Below, one piece after another: positions 22,032 through 32,000 of a DNA stretch of 64,000 nucleotides. Each line of letters begins with the position of its first letter. Position 1 is the stretch's first letter. A program made the position numbers and the translations under genes. This DNA comes from Symbiodinium natans (Eukaryota > Sar > Dinophyceae > Suessiales > Symbiodiniaceae): NCBI GenBank assembly GCA_905221605.1, contig CAJNDS010000087.1:48104-112103 (forward strand), given 5' to 3'. A model generated the notes under the pieces. That model searched no databases. It was not told where the DNA came from and was given only the letters and a program-made list of their open reading frames with translations.

Positions 22032-22035
<4 letters not shown>
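21190..22035. other. No recognised gene
   Basis: Frames on both strands reach about 160 codons but lack recognisable motifs. Near its left end 21,190 adjoins the endonuclease fragment. Its right end abuts the poly(A) of the next element, so it is probably the insertion target. Confidence 0.35.

Positions 22036-22062
<27 letters not shown>
22036..22062 (-). other. 27-nt poly(A) tail of the minus-strand RT element
   Basis: A run of 27 T on the plus strand lies 60 bp beyond the stop codon of the minus-strand element at 22,122. It reads as a 3' poly(A) in the sense direction and marks the 3' end of a reverse-transcribed copy. A target-site duplication was not found at the other end. Confidence 0.75.
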
Positions 22063-22121
22063 CTTCGCACCTTTTCTCCGCCAGCCGGAAAGTCACAGAG
22101 TCGGGGGTCACCGGGAAGGGG

Positions 22122-24485
22122 TCAGCGGGCGGGGAGGCGGCTTGCAGCGACCGGCCGTTCCCAGCGCCCGTCAGCGAGGAGCTCATGAAGCTCGGGTTCG
22201 CTGTCGTCGCCGTTGGCCTCGCCCGCCAGGGGCAGCTCAAGGAGGGAGCTGGCGAAGGAGCGCTGCGCCGCGACTGCGAGCAGCGCAGTCCAGCGGGAGA
22301 TCCGTGCTGCCCGGGCCGCGGGTCGCAAGTGTGCCGGGACAGTCGCAGCCCGGTGGCGCGCAAGCAGGCGGAGGAAGGTGGCTGCTTCAGCGCCGAAGCG
22401 CCCCCCAACCTCAAGCCCGATCACGACGAGGCGGCAGCGCCGTGCCCGCTGCAGTTCCGGATACGTGCCTTGCCTCTTGCGCCTCGCTGCCGCGGCGACG
22501 CAGTGGCCAGGCTCGACGTCAGCCCGTGGGTGGGGTTCCCCTGCACGCGTCAGCGGCGACACGAGGGTGGCATCGAGGGCGAGTTGCGCACCGTGCCACA
22601 GGGGGAGCCCGTTGGCGACCACTTCAATCCGCCGGTCATCGGCGACGGGCACATCAATGTTCATGTCCGCGACACGCACATTCCTCGCGACGCGAGCGCC
22701 ACCCTCACGGCAAACGCGCACGACCGCTCGTTCCAGCGGCGCGGCGCGCGCGGCGAGGACCCCCGACGTGGCGCAGGCAGCCCGGTGGTCGCCAAGGGGG
22801 TCCAGCCGACCCCCACAGCTGCAGGACCGCGGAGCGAGTGGGAGGGCCAGGCGCAGCCGCCGGAGTAGAAGGACACGGAACTGAGCACTGGGTATGCGCA
22901 CGGCCTCGTGGGTGGGCGAAACGGTGAAGGCGCGAGCAGGGTGAGGCCCTGCTTGCGAGAGCAGCAGCGCGCGGGACGCAGGTGGAAGGTCAGAAAGGTG
23001 CGTCTCACACGCGCGCTCATCGCACGCACGGGCGGCTCGCCGCTGCCAGCCCCGCAAGGCATTGCCAGCATCATGCCCTCCCTCTCGTGCTGGGGGAGCG
23101 GCCGCGACGTCGAGGACTGCCGGCCACACAGGCGCGGCGAAACCAAGGTCGCAAAGGCGCTCCCGCGCGCTGTTAGCAGCGGCGGCAGAGGGCAGGGGGA
23201 TTCTGCCATCGAGGGCACTGAGCAAGCGTTCAGCAGCCCCGGGTGCCCGAGCCTGGATGACAGGAAAGGTGTCACACCAGGAAGCCCAGTGCGCAGCGGG
23301 ACGATCTGCACATGCAGAACGCAGGCCGAGTCCACCACACCGCCAGGCAAGCCGCGCCGTCCGAAGACTGTGTTCGGGCAGCTGCTCGGCATCGAGTTGG
23401 AGGAGCTCTGCAAGGCAACGTGCAATGGCATCATCGTGGTCACGCGCGAACCCTTCCGTGAGGTGGGGCGGGAGGGCCCGGAGGAGGAAGTTAGCGCGGG
23501 GCACCGCGCAGAAATGAAGCAGCAGCCAGGCTGCCTGCAAGCTGTCAAGCCGTGGGACACGGCTGAGCAGCGTGTCATGCTCGGTGCGCTTGAGGCGGAG
23601 TCGCTCGCGGATGTAGGCTTCGTGGCCGAGCGGCGCGCCGAGTACCAGGAGCCCCTGCTGCGCGGGCGGGAGGGACCAGTCGCCAACCCAGACGGGCTCC
23701 AAGACGTCGCGGGTTAGGTCAGCGATGGAAGGGGGCTCCTCACCTGCCGCGTTCCAGATGCGTGTCTTGCCAGCATGAAGTTGGACGCGGGCGTGCTCCC
23801 ACAAGGCAGCGCTCAACGCATCCAGCAGGGGGCGAACACGCTCCGGGCTCGCGACGATGTAAATATCGTCCAGGAAGGCGAAGAGGGCCTCTCCGTCAAG
23901 GAGCTGGTCTTGCACCACCATGAGGGCGGGGTGTTGCGCGAGGGCATAAAGCGCCGGCATAAGCGGGTCTCCCTGTTCGCCGCCTTCGCCCTTATAGACG
24001 ACATGCCCAACGCCGTCCGCGTCCTGCCAGGCATACGCGCTGGGCTCGGAGTAGAATTGGCGCGCGCAAGGGAGCAGAGGCTGGAGTGCTGGACGCTCGA
24101 AAAGGCCACGCAACATGGCCTGGCGGGCGACATGGTCGAATGCGCCGACCGCGTCTACCGACAAGATGGTGGCGCGGGGCGCGGCCTCCGTGGCGGCGCG
24201 CAACAGGCGCGTGACAGCTTCCGTGCCAGCGGACGTGCTCAGCCCGAACTCAAAAGGGAGACAAGCGTCCTGCAGTTGTGGGGCGAACTGCTGGGCCAGG
24301 ACGCGCCCAACAAGGCGGCGCAACACATCTCCGACGACCAAAGCACGCACGCGGCCGTTGGGCTTACGCAAGGCAACGATGCGTCCGACCCGGATGGCAG
24401 CAAGGACCGTAGCGGGCACCTGTGCGTGGGCGAGCTGCTCAGCAGCGCCATGCAGCAAACGGCAATCCTCCTCGTCATCCAGCAT
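22122..24485 (-). CDS. Non-LTR retrotransposon RT with C-terminal restriction-like endonuclease
   Basis: This 787-codon intact frame shows RT motifs VGRIVALRKPNGRVRAL (33-49), ILSVDAVGAFDHV (107-119), GEQGDPLMPALYALAQHPAL (169-188), FAFLDD (202-207, FLDD replacing YxDD) and AGKTRIW (239-245). A CXC...HX3C knuckle (CSCGG...GDHRAAC, 555-571) follows. Next comes IEVVANGLP...LALDATLVS (620-643), with CRLVVIGLEVGG at 684-695, fitting a PD-(D/E)XK-like nuclease. RT then zinc knuckle then nuclease is the order of R2-type elements with sequence-directed insertion. The frame stays open upstream of the ATG to about 24,530 (GPSGATNEHLRV), where it meets a different RT fragment, so the copy is 5'-truncated. 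A 27-nt poly(A) follows. Confidence 0.85.
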   Translation of the reverse strand: MLDDEEDCRLLHGAAEQLAHAQVPATVLAAIRVGRIVALRKPNGRVRALVVGDVLRRLVGRVLAQQFAPQLQDACLPFEFGLSTSAGTEAVTRLLRAATEAAPRATILSVDAVGAFDHVARQAMLRGLFERPALQPLLPCARQFYSEPSAYAWQDADGVGHVVYKGEGGEQGDPLMPALYALAQHPALMVVQDQLLDGEALFAFLDDIYIVASPERVRPLLDALSAALWEHARVQLHAGKTRIWNAAGEEPPSIADLTRDVLEPVWVGDWSLPPAQQGLLVLGAPLGHEAYIRERLRLKRTEHDTLLSRVPRLDSLQAAWLLLHFCAVPRANFLLRALPPHLTEGFARDHDDAIARCLAELLQLDAEQLPEHSLRTARLAWRCGGLGLRSACADRPAAHWASWCDTFPVIQARAPGAAERLLSALDGRIPLPSAAAANSARERLCDLGFAAPVWPAVLDVAAAPPAREGGHDAGNALRGWQRRAARACDERACETHLSDLPPASRALLLSQAGPHPARAFTVSPTHEAVRIPSAQFRVLLLRRLRLALPLAPRSCSCGGRLDPLGDHRAACATSGVLAARAAPLERAVVRVCREGGARVARNVRVADMNIDVPVADDRRIEVVANGLPLWHGAQLALDATLVSPLTRAGEPHPRADVEPGHCVAAAARRKRQGTYPELQRARRCRLVVIGLEVGGRFGAEAATFLRLLARHRAATVPAHLRPAARAARISRWTALLAVAAQRSFASSLLELPLAGEANGDDSEPELHELLADGRWERPVAASRLPAR

Positions 24486-24574
24486 GACGCGAAGATGCTC
24501 GTTGGTAGCCCCGGACGGGCCTGCCGCGGACCCCCGCCGAGCCGACTGCAGGACGCCTGGAGCGGAACGTGGTA

Positions 24575-25413
24575 AACATCCATGAAGAAGTCACCAGCGA
24601 TCGTGTCACCCTGCCGTGTTCCACGTGCCATGCGCCATTTTCGCACGCCACATCCCGGCACTCGCAAGCCAGCGCATTGGCATGGGCATCCATGATGAGG
24701 TCATGCGCCGCACCTTGAGATCGCACATGCCGAGCAATGGGCTCATGGCTCAAACTGGGAAATGCGTTGGCAACATCTCTGAAGAAAATGGCATGGTTGC
24801 GTTTGCTCCGACGGCATCGAAACATGTTGTTCTCAACTATGGCCAATGCCTCTTCACGGCGGCGCCCCTTGATGCACCCAAACGCCCAGTCAGGTCGAGG
24901 GGCCGTTGCACATGCCTGGTGGCGTTTGCCTTGGCACTTGGGCTTGCCGTTGCTTTTGTCAATGGGCAGCACTGGCACGTCGTACCACCTGCTGGGATTC
25001 CTGCCAATGCAGGCAAGCTGTCGGAAGAACTGCTCATGGATATCTCGATGAGCAAAATCCGGCAAACATCTAAAAAAAAAAACAAGTCTCCGACAGCATA
25101 GAACCTGTGAGCGGTTGTTGCCGGCACCCGGGACGTTGCGGCGGAAGTCACGGAGAGGGGGCAAATCCACGTGTGCAGGATGTCGAGACGCCTCGTGGCG
25201 GAACGTCAGCAAGTGCTCAAGCACTGGCTCTGCCAAAAAGGCCCGCCGCATATATGCGTCCCACTCTGCAGCGGAAATTGGCTTAGCATCTGGAGGTTCG
25301 TAAAACTCGCCTAAGCAGCGGTTCCCAAAGTGCTGAAGGCCGCGCTGAACTCCTGCAGTTTCAAATGCTCGATTCGCATGCCCGACAAGCCTGCAGCCCC
25401 ACCCCCGTCTCAA
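24575..25413 (-). pseudogene. 5' part of a second RT family, truncated by the 22-24.5 kb element
   Basis: A minus-strand frame carries WYDVPVLPIDKSNGKPKCQ, then GCIKGRRREEALAIVE, then FFRDVANAFPSLSHEP, matching RT fingers and the first catalytic region (Asp in FRDVANAF). It shifts frame near 24,600, after which another frame reads GTRQGDTIAGDFFMDVYH, the equivalent of the RT 'QG' motif. The YxDD motif is absent, because unrelated sequence of the next element begins at about 24,545-24,575. It is thus the 5' half of an element of another subfamily, probably interrupted by the intact downstream copy. Confidence 0.6.
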
Positions 25414-25458
25414 CGGCCCGATCGCGCTCCCAGCGCAGTTAACATGATTCGAATAATA

Positions 25459-25674
25459 TTAGTAGAGCAAAAACAACAAGAACCACAACAACAACCAAGC
25501 GCATTGCAAGTCTGGCAAGTGGGTCAGATGGTCCAGCAGGCCTTTCTCCGCGCGCAAACGCTCGTCGGCCCAGGCGCGCACGAACTTCGGGTCAACGGGC
25601 TCACGAACTCCTGGTGGCCAACGGGAGAACCGAGGATGATAACACCCTAGGGCCGTCGCCACGCCAATCGTCAT
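25459..25674 (-). pseudogene. RT thumb-region fragment of a related element
   Basis: The frame reads FVRAWADERLRAEKGLLDHL then PDLQCAWLLL. It corresponds to residues about 289-323 of the intact element (YIRERLRLKR...LDSLQAAWLLL). It ends in LLWFLLFLLY over simple CAA/AAC sequence. Confidence 0.5.
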
Positions 25675-25872
25675 TGCCCAACTCCGCTATGCCGGGCGGG
25701 GTCCGGGCGATGCAGCTATCGTTCGAGTTTTTCCGGGCGATCGCATCTGATGCGATTTGCACGACCAGTGATGTTGACAGTGGACGTAAGCGATTGGAGC
25801 GCCGCAGCGTCGCCGACAAAAAGCTTGTGCAGCTCAATGTGGCGGAGCCCGGAGCCAGCGCTACCACCGGGC

Positions 25873-26333
25873 TCACGCCACGGGCGTGAAGACGCGCAGC
25901 CTCAGCAGCACGACGGAGAGTCCGCTGCCAGCAATTGTGGGAAAACAGGATCGGACGTGACCAACATTCGCCTGGCTTTTTCCGACCAGCAAGTAGTCCG
26001 CGGTCTGCCTGCCAGGCGTGACCAAAACGGCATCGATTGCGGACAGCGGTAGGCCGTTGCAGACGACCTCAATGCGCTGGTCGTCGTGGATCGGCACATC
26101 CAAGTTTATGACCGACAAAGCAAAGTTGCGCCAACCCCCGGCTTCCTGGCAGGCTTTTGCCTTGGCTTGCTCAACCAGAACGGCCCGGGAATGCCCGGGA
26201 CCTTACATGGCAGAAGCAGCACGGTGGTCGCCGTATGCATCCAAAGATCTTCGACAACAGCAGGTGCCTGGGGCCGAGAGAGGAGTACCCGGAACTGGGA
26301 CGAGGACGCCCTCGGAAATGGGCCACGTGTCAA
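25873..26333 (-). pseudogene. Decayed endonuclease-domain fragment of the same RT superfamily
   Basis: Two overlapping frames give SQFRVLLSRPQAPAV and then INLDVPIHDDQRIEVVCNGL followed by PLSAIDAVLVTPG. These parallel FRVLLLRRLRL and MNIDVPVADDRRIEVVANGL of the intact element (residues about 536-545 and 608-627). The Cys/His knuckle is lost to frameshifts and the core Asp region is shortened. In the sense direction it lies before the thumb fragment at 25,459-25,674, the reverse of element order, so at least two broken copies are present. Confidence 0.55.
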
Positions 26334-26339
26334 AGCATG

Positions 26340-26865
26340 TCAAAGCCTGAGCAAAATGAATGCGGCCCGGCGAGTGAGAGCAGCAGCGTGCGAGAGGTTG
26401 GTGACAAAGGGGCTGGAAGTGACGACGCTGGGGGCTCGAAGCCTGCTAAGCCGCCTGCTGACAAACAGTGTCCCCAACCAGGAGGCCAGGTGAGCCGCAT
26501 AGCGGCCGAGATGCGGCAGCGCGCACCCCCCCGTACGGCCGAGGAGCGTCACGAGGCAGCGGGGCATGGCTGCATCATGCTGACCATCATACCCGGCTGT
26601 GTCGGCAGGGGGTCGCTCAGGGACAGGTCAGCCTATAGGCCCCTCGTGTTGGCTGGGCAAAGCTCAATTGGTTCGCGGGCCAGCGCAGAGCACAAACACC
26701 CGTTAAGATGCTTGCCGCTTGCCGCGCGTGAGTTCGCTGGATGTGAGCGTCGCAGCCGAAGGGCGCATCAAGGACGGTGAAGCTTTGGCCGCAGGGCTCA
26801 GTCTCCTACCCAAACGGTGATTCCGGGAGGCTCCTCCCCACGCGCCCGCCCGCGAACGCCCGCGC
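26340..26865. other. No recognised gene
   Basis: GC-rich sequence with multiple overlapping frames, possibly the decayed remainder of the RT element to its left. Confidence 0.3.
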
Positions 26866-27135
26866 ACGCATGCACACGCACGCGCGAAAGCGCGCAAGCG
26901 CTTGCTCACGCGCACACACACCCATATCACACACTCACACAAACACACACACACAGATATCCACGCACGCCCCAGCACGCACACGAACACGCACACGCGC
27001 AGGCGCAGGCGCAGGCGCACGTGCACGCGCACGCGCACGTGCACGCGCGCGCGCACGCGCACGCGCACGCGCCGCGCACGCACCCGCGCACTACAGCATG
27101 CGCCCACACAACAACACAAAACAACACACACACAC
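26866..27135. repeat. CA/CG microsatellite, left half of the insertion site of the LTR element
   Basis: Runs of (CA)n, (CGCA)n, (GGCGCA)n and alternating CGCG give a mixed purine-pyrimidine tract prone to Z-DNA. It ends exactly at the 3' LTR. A similar tract resumes at 35,271 on the far side, so the retrotransposon split one microsatellite. Confidence 0.85.
27131..27135. repeat. 5-bp target-site duplication (left copy)
   Basis: CACAC flanks the left LTR and CACAC at 35,271-35,275 flanks the right one. Five bp is the usual Ty1/copia duplication length. Because both lie in (CA)n, chance identity cannot be excluded. Confidence 0.5.
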
Positions 27136-27329
27136 TGCGAAATTGCGAGGTAGCCAAAGTCTACACAAACAACCCTAAAGTGATCGTGCAACCTCAGCCA
27201 ACCTCAACACTCAAAGTTCCTATGATGCCTCGGCCTTTTCTCTCTGGGCAAAGTTGTGCTTGAGCCACCAAAGTGGCAGATCATGAGTAGGGCTCATCTG
27301 GGGAGGAAAAGTGTGATTATAATTTCACA
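27136..27329 (-). repeat. 3' LTR (194 bp)
   Basis: In the sense direction it starts TGTGAAATTATAATCACAC and ends CAATTTCGCA, the canonical TG...CA. It is identical to 35,077-35,270. It contains six ACTTT motifs in 194 bp. A stretch 'GGTGGCTCAAG' resembles the 3' end of the dinoflagellate spliced leader. Confidence 0.95.
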
Positions 27330-27338
27330 CGCCTCCTT
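27330..27338 (-). other. Polypurine tract
   Basis: Immediately 5' of the 3' LTR the sense strand reads AAGGAGGCG, a short purine run in the position used to prime plus-strand synthesis. It has one C interruption. Confidence 0.6.
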
Positions 27339-27642
27339 GGACTAAAGTTGCTTTAACTTTCGTCCACACTCAATCACACACCCGCTTCAAAGTACGAACC
27401 ACAATATCAGCAAACAAAGTTCGAAGAAATGTTTTACTCGAAAGTCGGGGGAATCAGCTGATTCGCAAAAGCTGCCATCTTCAAAGTGGCTGTTAAAAAG
27501 ATCGCTGTGCTCTTCAAAGTTGTGGTGCTTGCGAAAGGTATTATGAATCGGCCCAAAGTGCAGCGATTCTGGCTGTCTGAAATACCAAAGTGCCCAAAGT
27601 CGGCATATCGAAATGCAGCGACTCGAAAAGTGGCACATTCCT

Positions 27643-28506
27643 TCACATCCTGGAGCCACGACGCAAAGTGGGGATATCCAAGTGCATCGGCGCAACGCCC
27701 TCGTCTGGAAAGTTTGAGAGCTCTTGGTACAGCCGAGATAAAAGTGGGAGGTGCATAAGGCGTGAGTGCCTGCAGTCAGGCCTGTCAAAGTAGGTGTTGA
27801 GATTGTCACAAAGCTCGTACGGGTGAATGCGGTGCAACAAAGTGACAATCGTTCGGCAAGTAGGCTCCCACATAAAGTTCAGGCTCTGAACTTTGAGAAA
27901 GTAATCCACATATCGCCTATTCCATAGACGATTTCCATTGATGGTGATTAACCGAGTAAAGTCTTGTAGCAAAAGTCGGACTCCAATCGTGATCAACTGC
28001 TCTCCTGGCATAAAAGTCACACGATCAAGTCCCTGTTGCAAGGAGATAGACAGTCCAAATGACCAAAATAAAAGTGACGATCTCGGAGACAAAGTGAGGT
28101 TCAGGCAATCCACCATAGTTCCCACCATTGCTGCAGATGGCAAGACAAAGTTTCCTGACCTCTGAGCTGCAGATGCAACCGTCAACCAAAGTCCTGTAGG
28201 TAGAGTAAGCCACAGCTGAAAAGGAACCCAATCCTGCCGAAAAGTGGGGCGTTCCGGTGTCCAGAACCCCACAAAAGTCCTCTGCAGCACCTCCAACTCA
28301 GGAGGTGTATAAAGTCCCAAAGTGGCCGCATACTGGATCAAAGGATAAAGCTTCTGAAACATTTCCGCCGGCGATGAAAGTGGCAGATAAAGTTGCTCCT
28401 TCTGCAACCCATTCCACAAGGTTTCAAGAACCAGCTGCAGACTCAGCCACGTGCGATACGTGCTAAAGTCCACGTCACGGCTCTGAGCTGGTGTAAAGCG
28501 ATCCAT
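27643..28506 (-). CDS. Extra 3' ORF of the LTR retrotransposon, function unknown
   Basis: A 287-codon frame (MDRFTPAQSRDVDFSTYRTW...) begins 582 nt after the pol stop and ends about 310 nt before the 3' LTR. It is rich in Leu, Phe and Trp, without a signal peptide or an obvious membrane-span series. It has PTFRQDWVPFQLWLTLPTGL in the middle and a C-terminal IHPYELCDNLNTYFDRPDCR. I recognise no domain. A frame after pol is the place of env-like ORFs in some copia lineages (Sireviruses), but nothing here looks like an envelope. It shares the dense ACTTT motif with the rest of the element. It could be a lineage-specific accessory protein or a captured host gene. Confidence 0.6.
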   Translation of the reverse strand: MDRFTPAQSRDVDFSTYRTWLSLQLVLETLWNGLQKEQLYLPLSSPAEMFQKLYPLIQYAATLGLYTPPELEVLQRTFVGFWTPERPTFRQDWVPFQLWLTLPTGLWLTVASAAQRSGNFVLPSAAMVGTMVDCLNLTLSPRSSLLFWSFGLSISLQQGLDRVTFMPGEQLITIGVRLLLQDFTRLITINGNRLWNRRYVDYFLKVQSLNFMWEPTCRTIVTLLHRIHPYELCDNLNTYFDRPDCRHSRLMHLPLLSRLYQELSNFPDEGVAPMHLDIPTLRRGSRM

Positions 28507-29088
28507 CGCCTCAAAGTCTGCTGCGCGGCTCCACCGCGTGCAAAGTTGCGAGAACTGTCTCTGGACGTCTCACACCTTTAAAGTGCCATGGCGCGCGGGC
28601 GCACAAGAGCATCAAAGTGTTTCGAGAGAAGCACCAGAGGGGCGCGAGGCAAAGTAAACCACAAACGCCAAAGAAACCCCGAACACCCCGCAAGGTCAAA
28701 GTTGGCTGGGGTCGAATTTATGTACATTAAAAGACTAAAGTTAAAATGCGCCTGAACAGCGCGAGTTCGCGTGGAGAAAGTGCGCGCGTTCGCGCGTGGC
28801 GGCGAAGGTTTCGTGCCTGGAAAACGGAAAAAGGTTGCGCGCGCGTACGCGAGCCGAGTGCGCCGGATGCGCTCGAAAGTGACATGACTGAACATGACTG
28901 CAAAGTACACGTCTGCACTGCACAGCACTGCAAAGTACATGTCTGCAAAAGTGACATGTCCGCACAAGACAGCACAAGTGACATGGAAGACATGAAAAGT
29001 GACATGACTGTACACACACACCAAGAGTGACATGTCCGCAAAAGTACGTGTTTCTCTCCTCTCACACTCTCTCTTCTTTCTGTCTTTC
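28507..29088 (-). other. Non-coding spacer between pol and the 3' ORF
   Basis: No convincing frame. It includes a short tandem phrase 'gacatgactg...caaagtacatgtctgca' at about 28,880-29,050, in which AAAGT and GACATG alternate. The AAAGT motif continues at the same density as in coding parts. Confidence 0.55.
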
Positions 29089-32000
29089 TCAAAGTGGAAA
29101 ACCAAAAGTAGGCAGATGCCTGTGCAAAGTTTCTTTGGGAACATACTTCGTCAAGATATCAGCTGGGTTCAAAGTTCCCAACACTTTCTTTACACGCACC
29201 ATACCTGAGGCAACAAGTTCTTGAACGTAAAGAAAGCGAAGCTCCACGTGCTTCGTCTTACGGGATGCCCCAAAGCGCGAAACTATGCTTTTACCAACGT
29301 TGGAGTCGGTCCAGATACAAAGGTTTGCTTTCGGGAAAAGTTTCGCCTCCTCGATCAGAGACTTCAGGAAAAGTGCATCAGCGGTTCCTGAGCCTATCGC
29401 GTACAGCTCGGCTTCTCCACTCGAAAGTGCTACCGTGGCTTGCGTCCTACTGTGCGACAAAATGTTCGCACCCAACATGAAAAGTGACACACCCGAAGTG
29501 GATCTACGACTGTCTGCGCAGCCAGCCCAATCGGAATCCACGTAAACGTTGATGTCTATGGCTTTGTGTTGTGGGGAAAGTTGTAGGGTAGGTTGGAGAC
29601 GTTGCGAGAAGTTCTTCGTACCAGCAAGGTATTTCAAAAGGTGCTTGGCCTTGGCTTCATGCTCTGAGGTCGGGGCTGAAAGTCCTCGACTGAGCTCCTT
29701 TACTGCATACATGATGTCTGGGCGTACACTCGAAAGCCACAAAAGTTGGCCTACGATGCGCCGGTAGCGCTTGTGCGCTTCCGCGTCCAGAGGCTCAACA
29801 TTCAACTGCTTTCGCAAAGTGTCTGTGCCCGGAGCAAGGACTGGCTTACAACCTGAAAGTCCCGCCGTCTCAAGCATACGATCAATGTACGCAGGGTTCA
29901 TGCCAACAAGTATGGCGTCGTTCGTTCTTTGAAGCTCACGGCCAAGGAAAGTCACCGATTGACCTTCGTCCAAAGTGCCTGTCATCTTCAACAACAGGTC
30001 TTTCTGCAAATCCGCAACCGAAAGTTCGACATCTGGCTTTGAACCAAAGAACATGAGGTCGTCAACATAAGCAAGCACGTAAAGTTGCTTGGTCTCATGC
30101 ACATAAAGGTTTGGGTCTGACTTGACCCTGCGAAAGCCATTCTTCTTCATGACTGACGCAAAGTGCTCTTGCCAAAGCTTTGGAGAGTGCTTAAGACCAT
30201 AAAGCGCCTTCTTCAACTTCCAAAGCGTGCAGCCATCTGGGTAAAACTCGAGCGGGGGTATGACGTAAAAGTCATCATCCACAGCAGCGTGCAAGAAAGC
30301 TGTGGAAATGTCACCCACTGCTATGTGCCATCCTCTGGCTACAGCCAAAGTAAGCAAAAGCTTCAAGGTGGTGAGCGAAGGCGTCGAGGCGAAAGTCTCA
30401 TCCTTGTCATTGACTTCTTGCGTGTAGCCTCGAACTACAAGTCGACAGCGCACAGTGCCGTCGGACTTGCGGACCTTAACCCACCGCGTCGAAATGACCT
30501 TGTCTAAAAGTGCTTGGGGAATGTCCTTGTAGTGAACTTCTTCGAAAACATCGAAAGTCGTCATAGACTTCATCTCCTTTTTCATCCCTTCTACTTCTTC
30601 AACGAGCGGAAACTCGGTTTCATACCACAAGTACGGGTTTTCCAGGGTCTTCATCAGCAAAAGTTCTCTTTCATCCTGGTTTATTGCTACAGGAACTTCA
30701 AGGTCGTTCTTGGTTGTGACTGCAGCAACACGAAGGTAGCAAAGTGGCTTGGGTGTGCGCTTCCTACCGCTGTAGAAAGTCACCGCGTTGATCCTCTGCA
30801 CCTTAGTCGTTCCAACGTCAAAAGTCTCTGTGCTACGCTTGGTCGGTGACGCGGGCGACTCGTCAGAAAGTCGCGGCCTCGAACCAGGGGGCTGAGGCAA
30901 AGCTGCGTCTGTACTCGACCTTGCTTGCGCTGCATTTGCAGTTTGCTCATCCAAAGTCAAGCGTGGAGGCTCAAACTCAGGCGGAGGCAAGGGCGGTTCT
31001 TGCTCTACATCAGAAAAGTAATCTTCCGGAAGGTCCGAAAGATCGTCACGAGCCGGAACAGGCTCTGTGCCATCTAAGCCCAAAGCTTCTTCCAACTCTG
31101 GGTCTGAAAGTTCATAGTTTGGCACGTCATTGCCTTTTTCAGGAGGACCAGAAAGTTGCCCAGACGGTGGCAAAGCTAGGTTTGTCGCCTCCTCGGACTG
31201 CTGCATCGGAAAGATGAAGGAGTCCGTTTCCACCTTTGCACCGGTCGGGTCCCAAGGACGCGCGGTAACCGACTGCAAAAGTGCCACGTCTGACTGCTGG
31301 GTGGGGGGGAGGCGTTTCAAGGAACGCGTCTTGTAAACCCCGCGAGAGTCAGCGACAAAGTGTTGCTCCGACTCTGTGTCTTTTCCAAGCCAAACGCCAC
31401 GCTCAAAAGCCGGCTTGCCTTTGTTGACACGCTGTTTTCGGAAAAGTACGGTCTCTCCAAAGCGGCATATGAAGCCGTTGTACCGCTTTCCCCAGCGTCT
31501 CTCAAAAGCAGTAGTGCCAGCAGCGTTGCAAAGGTAACGGTTGACAAGCCACTGCGCGTGGCGCACAAGCCAAGTGAAAAGCGCTGAGTGAACCGACAGA
31601 TCAACTTGGTAACGCTGCAAAAGCTCAAGCCGCAAAGCCTTGATCTGTCCATACAAAGTTGCTTGCATGTTTCCAACGGAACCCTGAGCTTGCTTCCAGC
31701 CTGTCGGGGTACTCCGCAAGGAAAGTCCACCGACTTCGCCTGTTACAGCTTCCGCGATGGCTTTCAAAGCTGGCTCTGGGTCGCATTGCAAGATTCCGAA
31801 AGTACGTCCGGTTTCTAGAACAAAGCGTCTCAACTCTGCATGGGAGTACGGTGTGCGAGCCTTTGTGGGAATCACCACTGAAAGTGCCATGTTCGAGAGA
31901 ACATCGACAACGTTAAGTATGGTGACCTGTTCCTCACCAGGCTTATCTGAAAGAAAGCTAAAGTCCATCTGCAGGACGGGCTGTCTCAACGAAAGTTTCT

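Noticed and set aside
21935-24575. Plus-strand frames up to 320 codons opposite the RT element
   Set aside because: They are antisense shadows of the GC-rich minus-strand RT/endonuclease frame, which carries all recognisable motifs.
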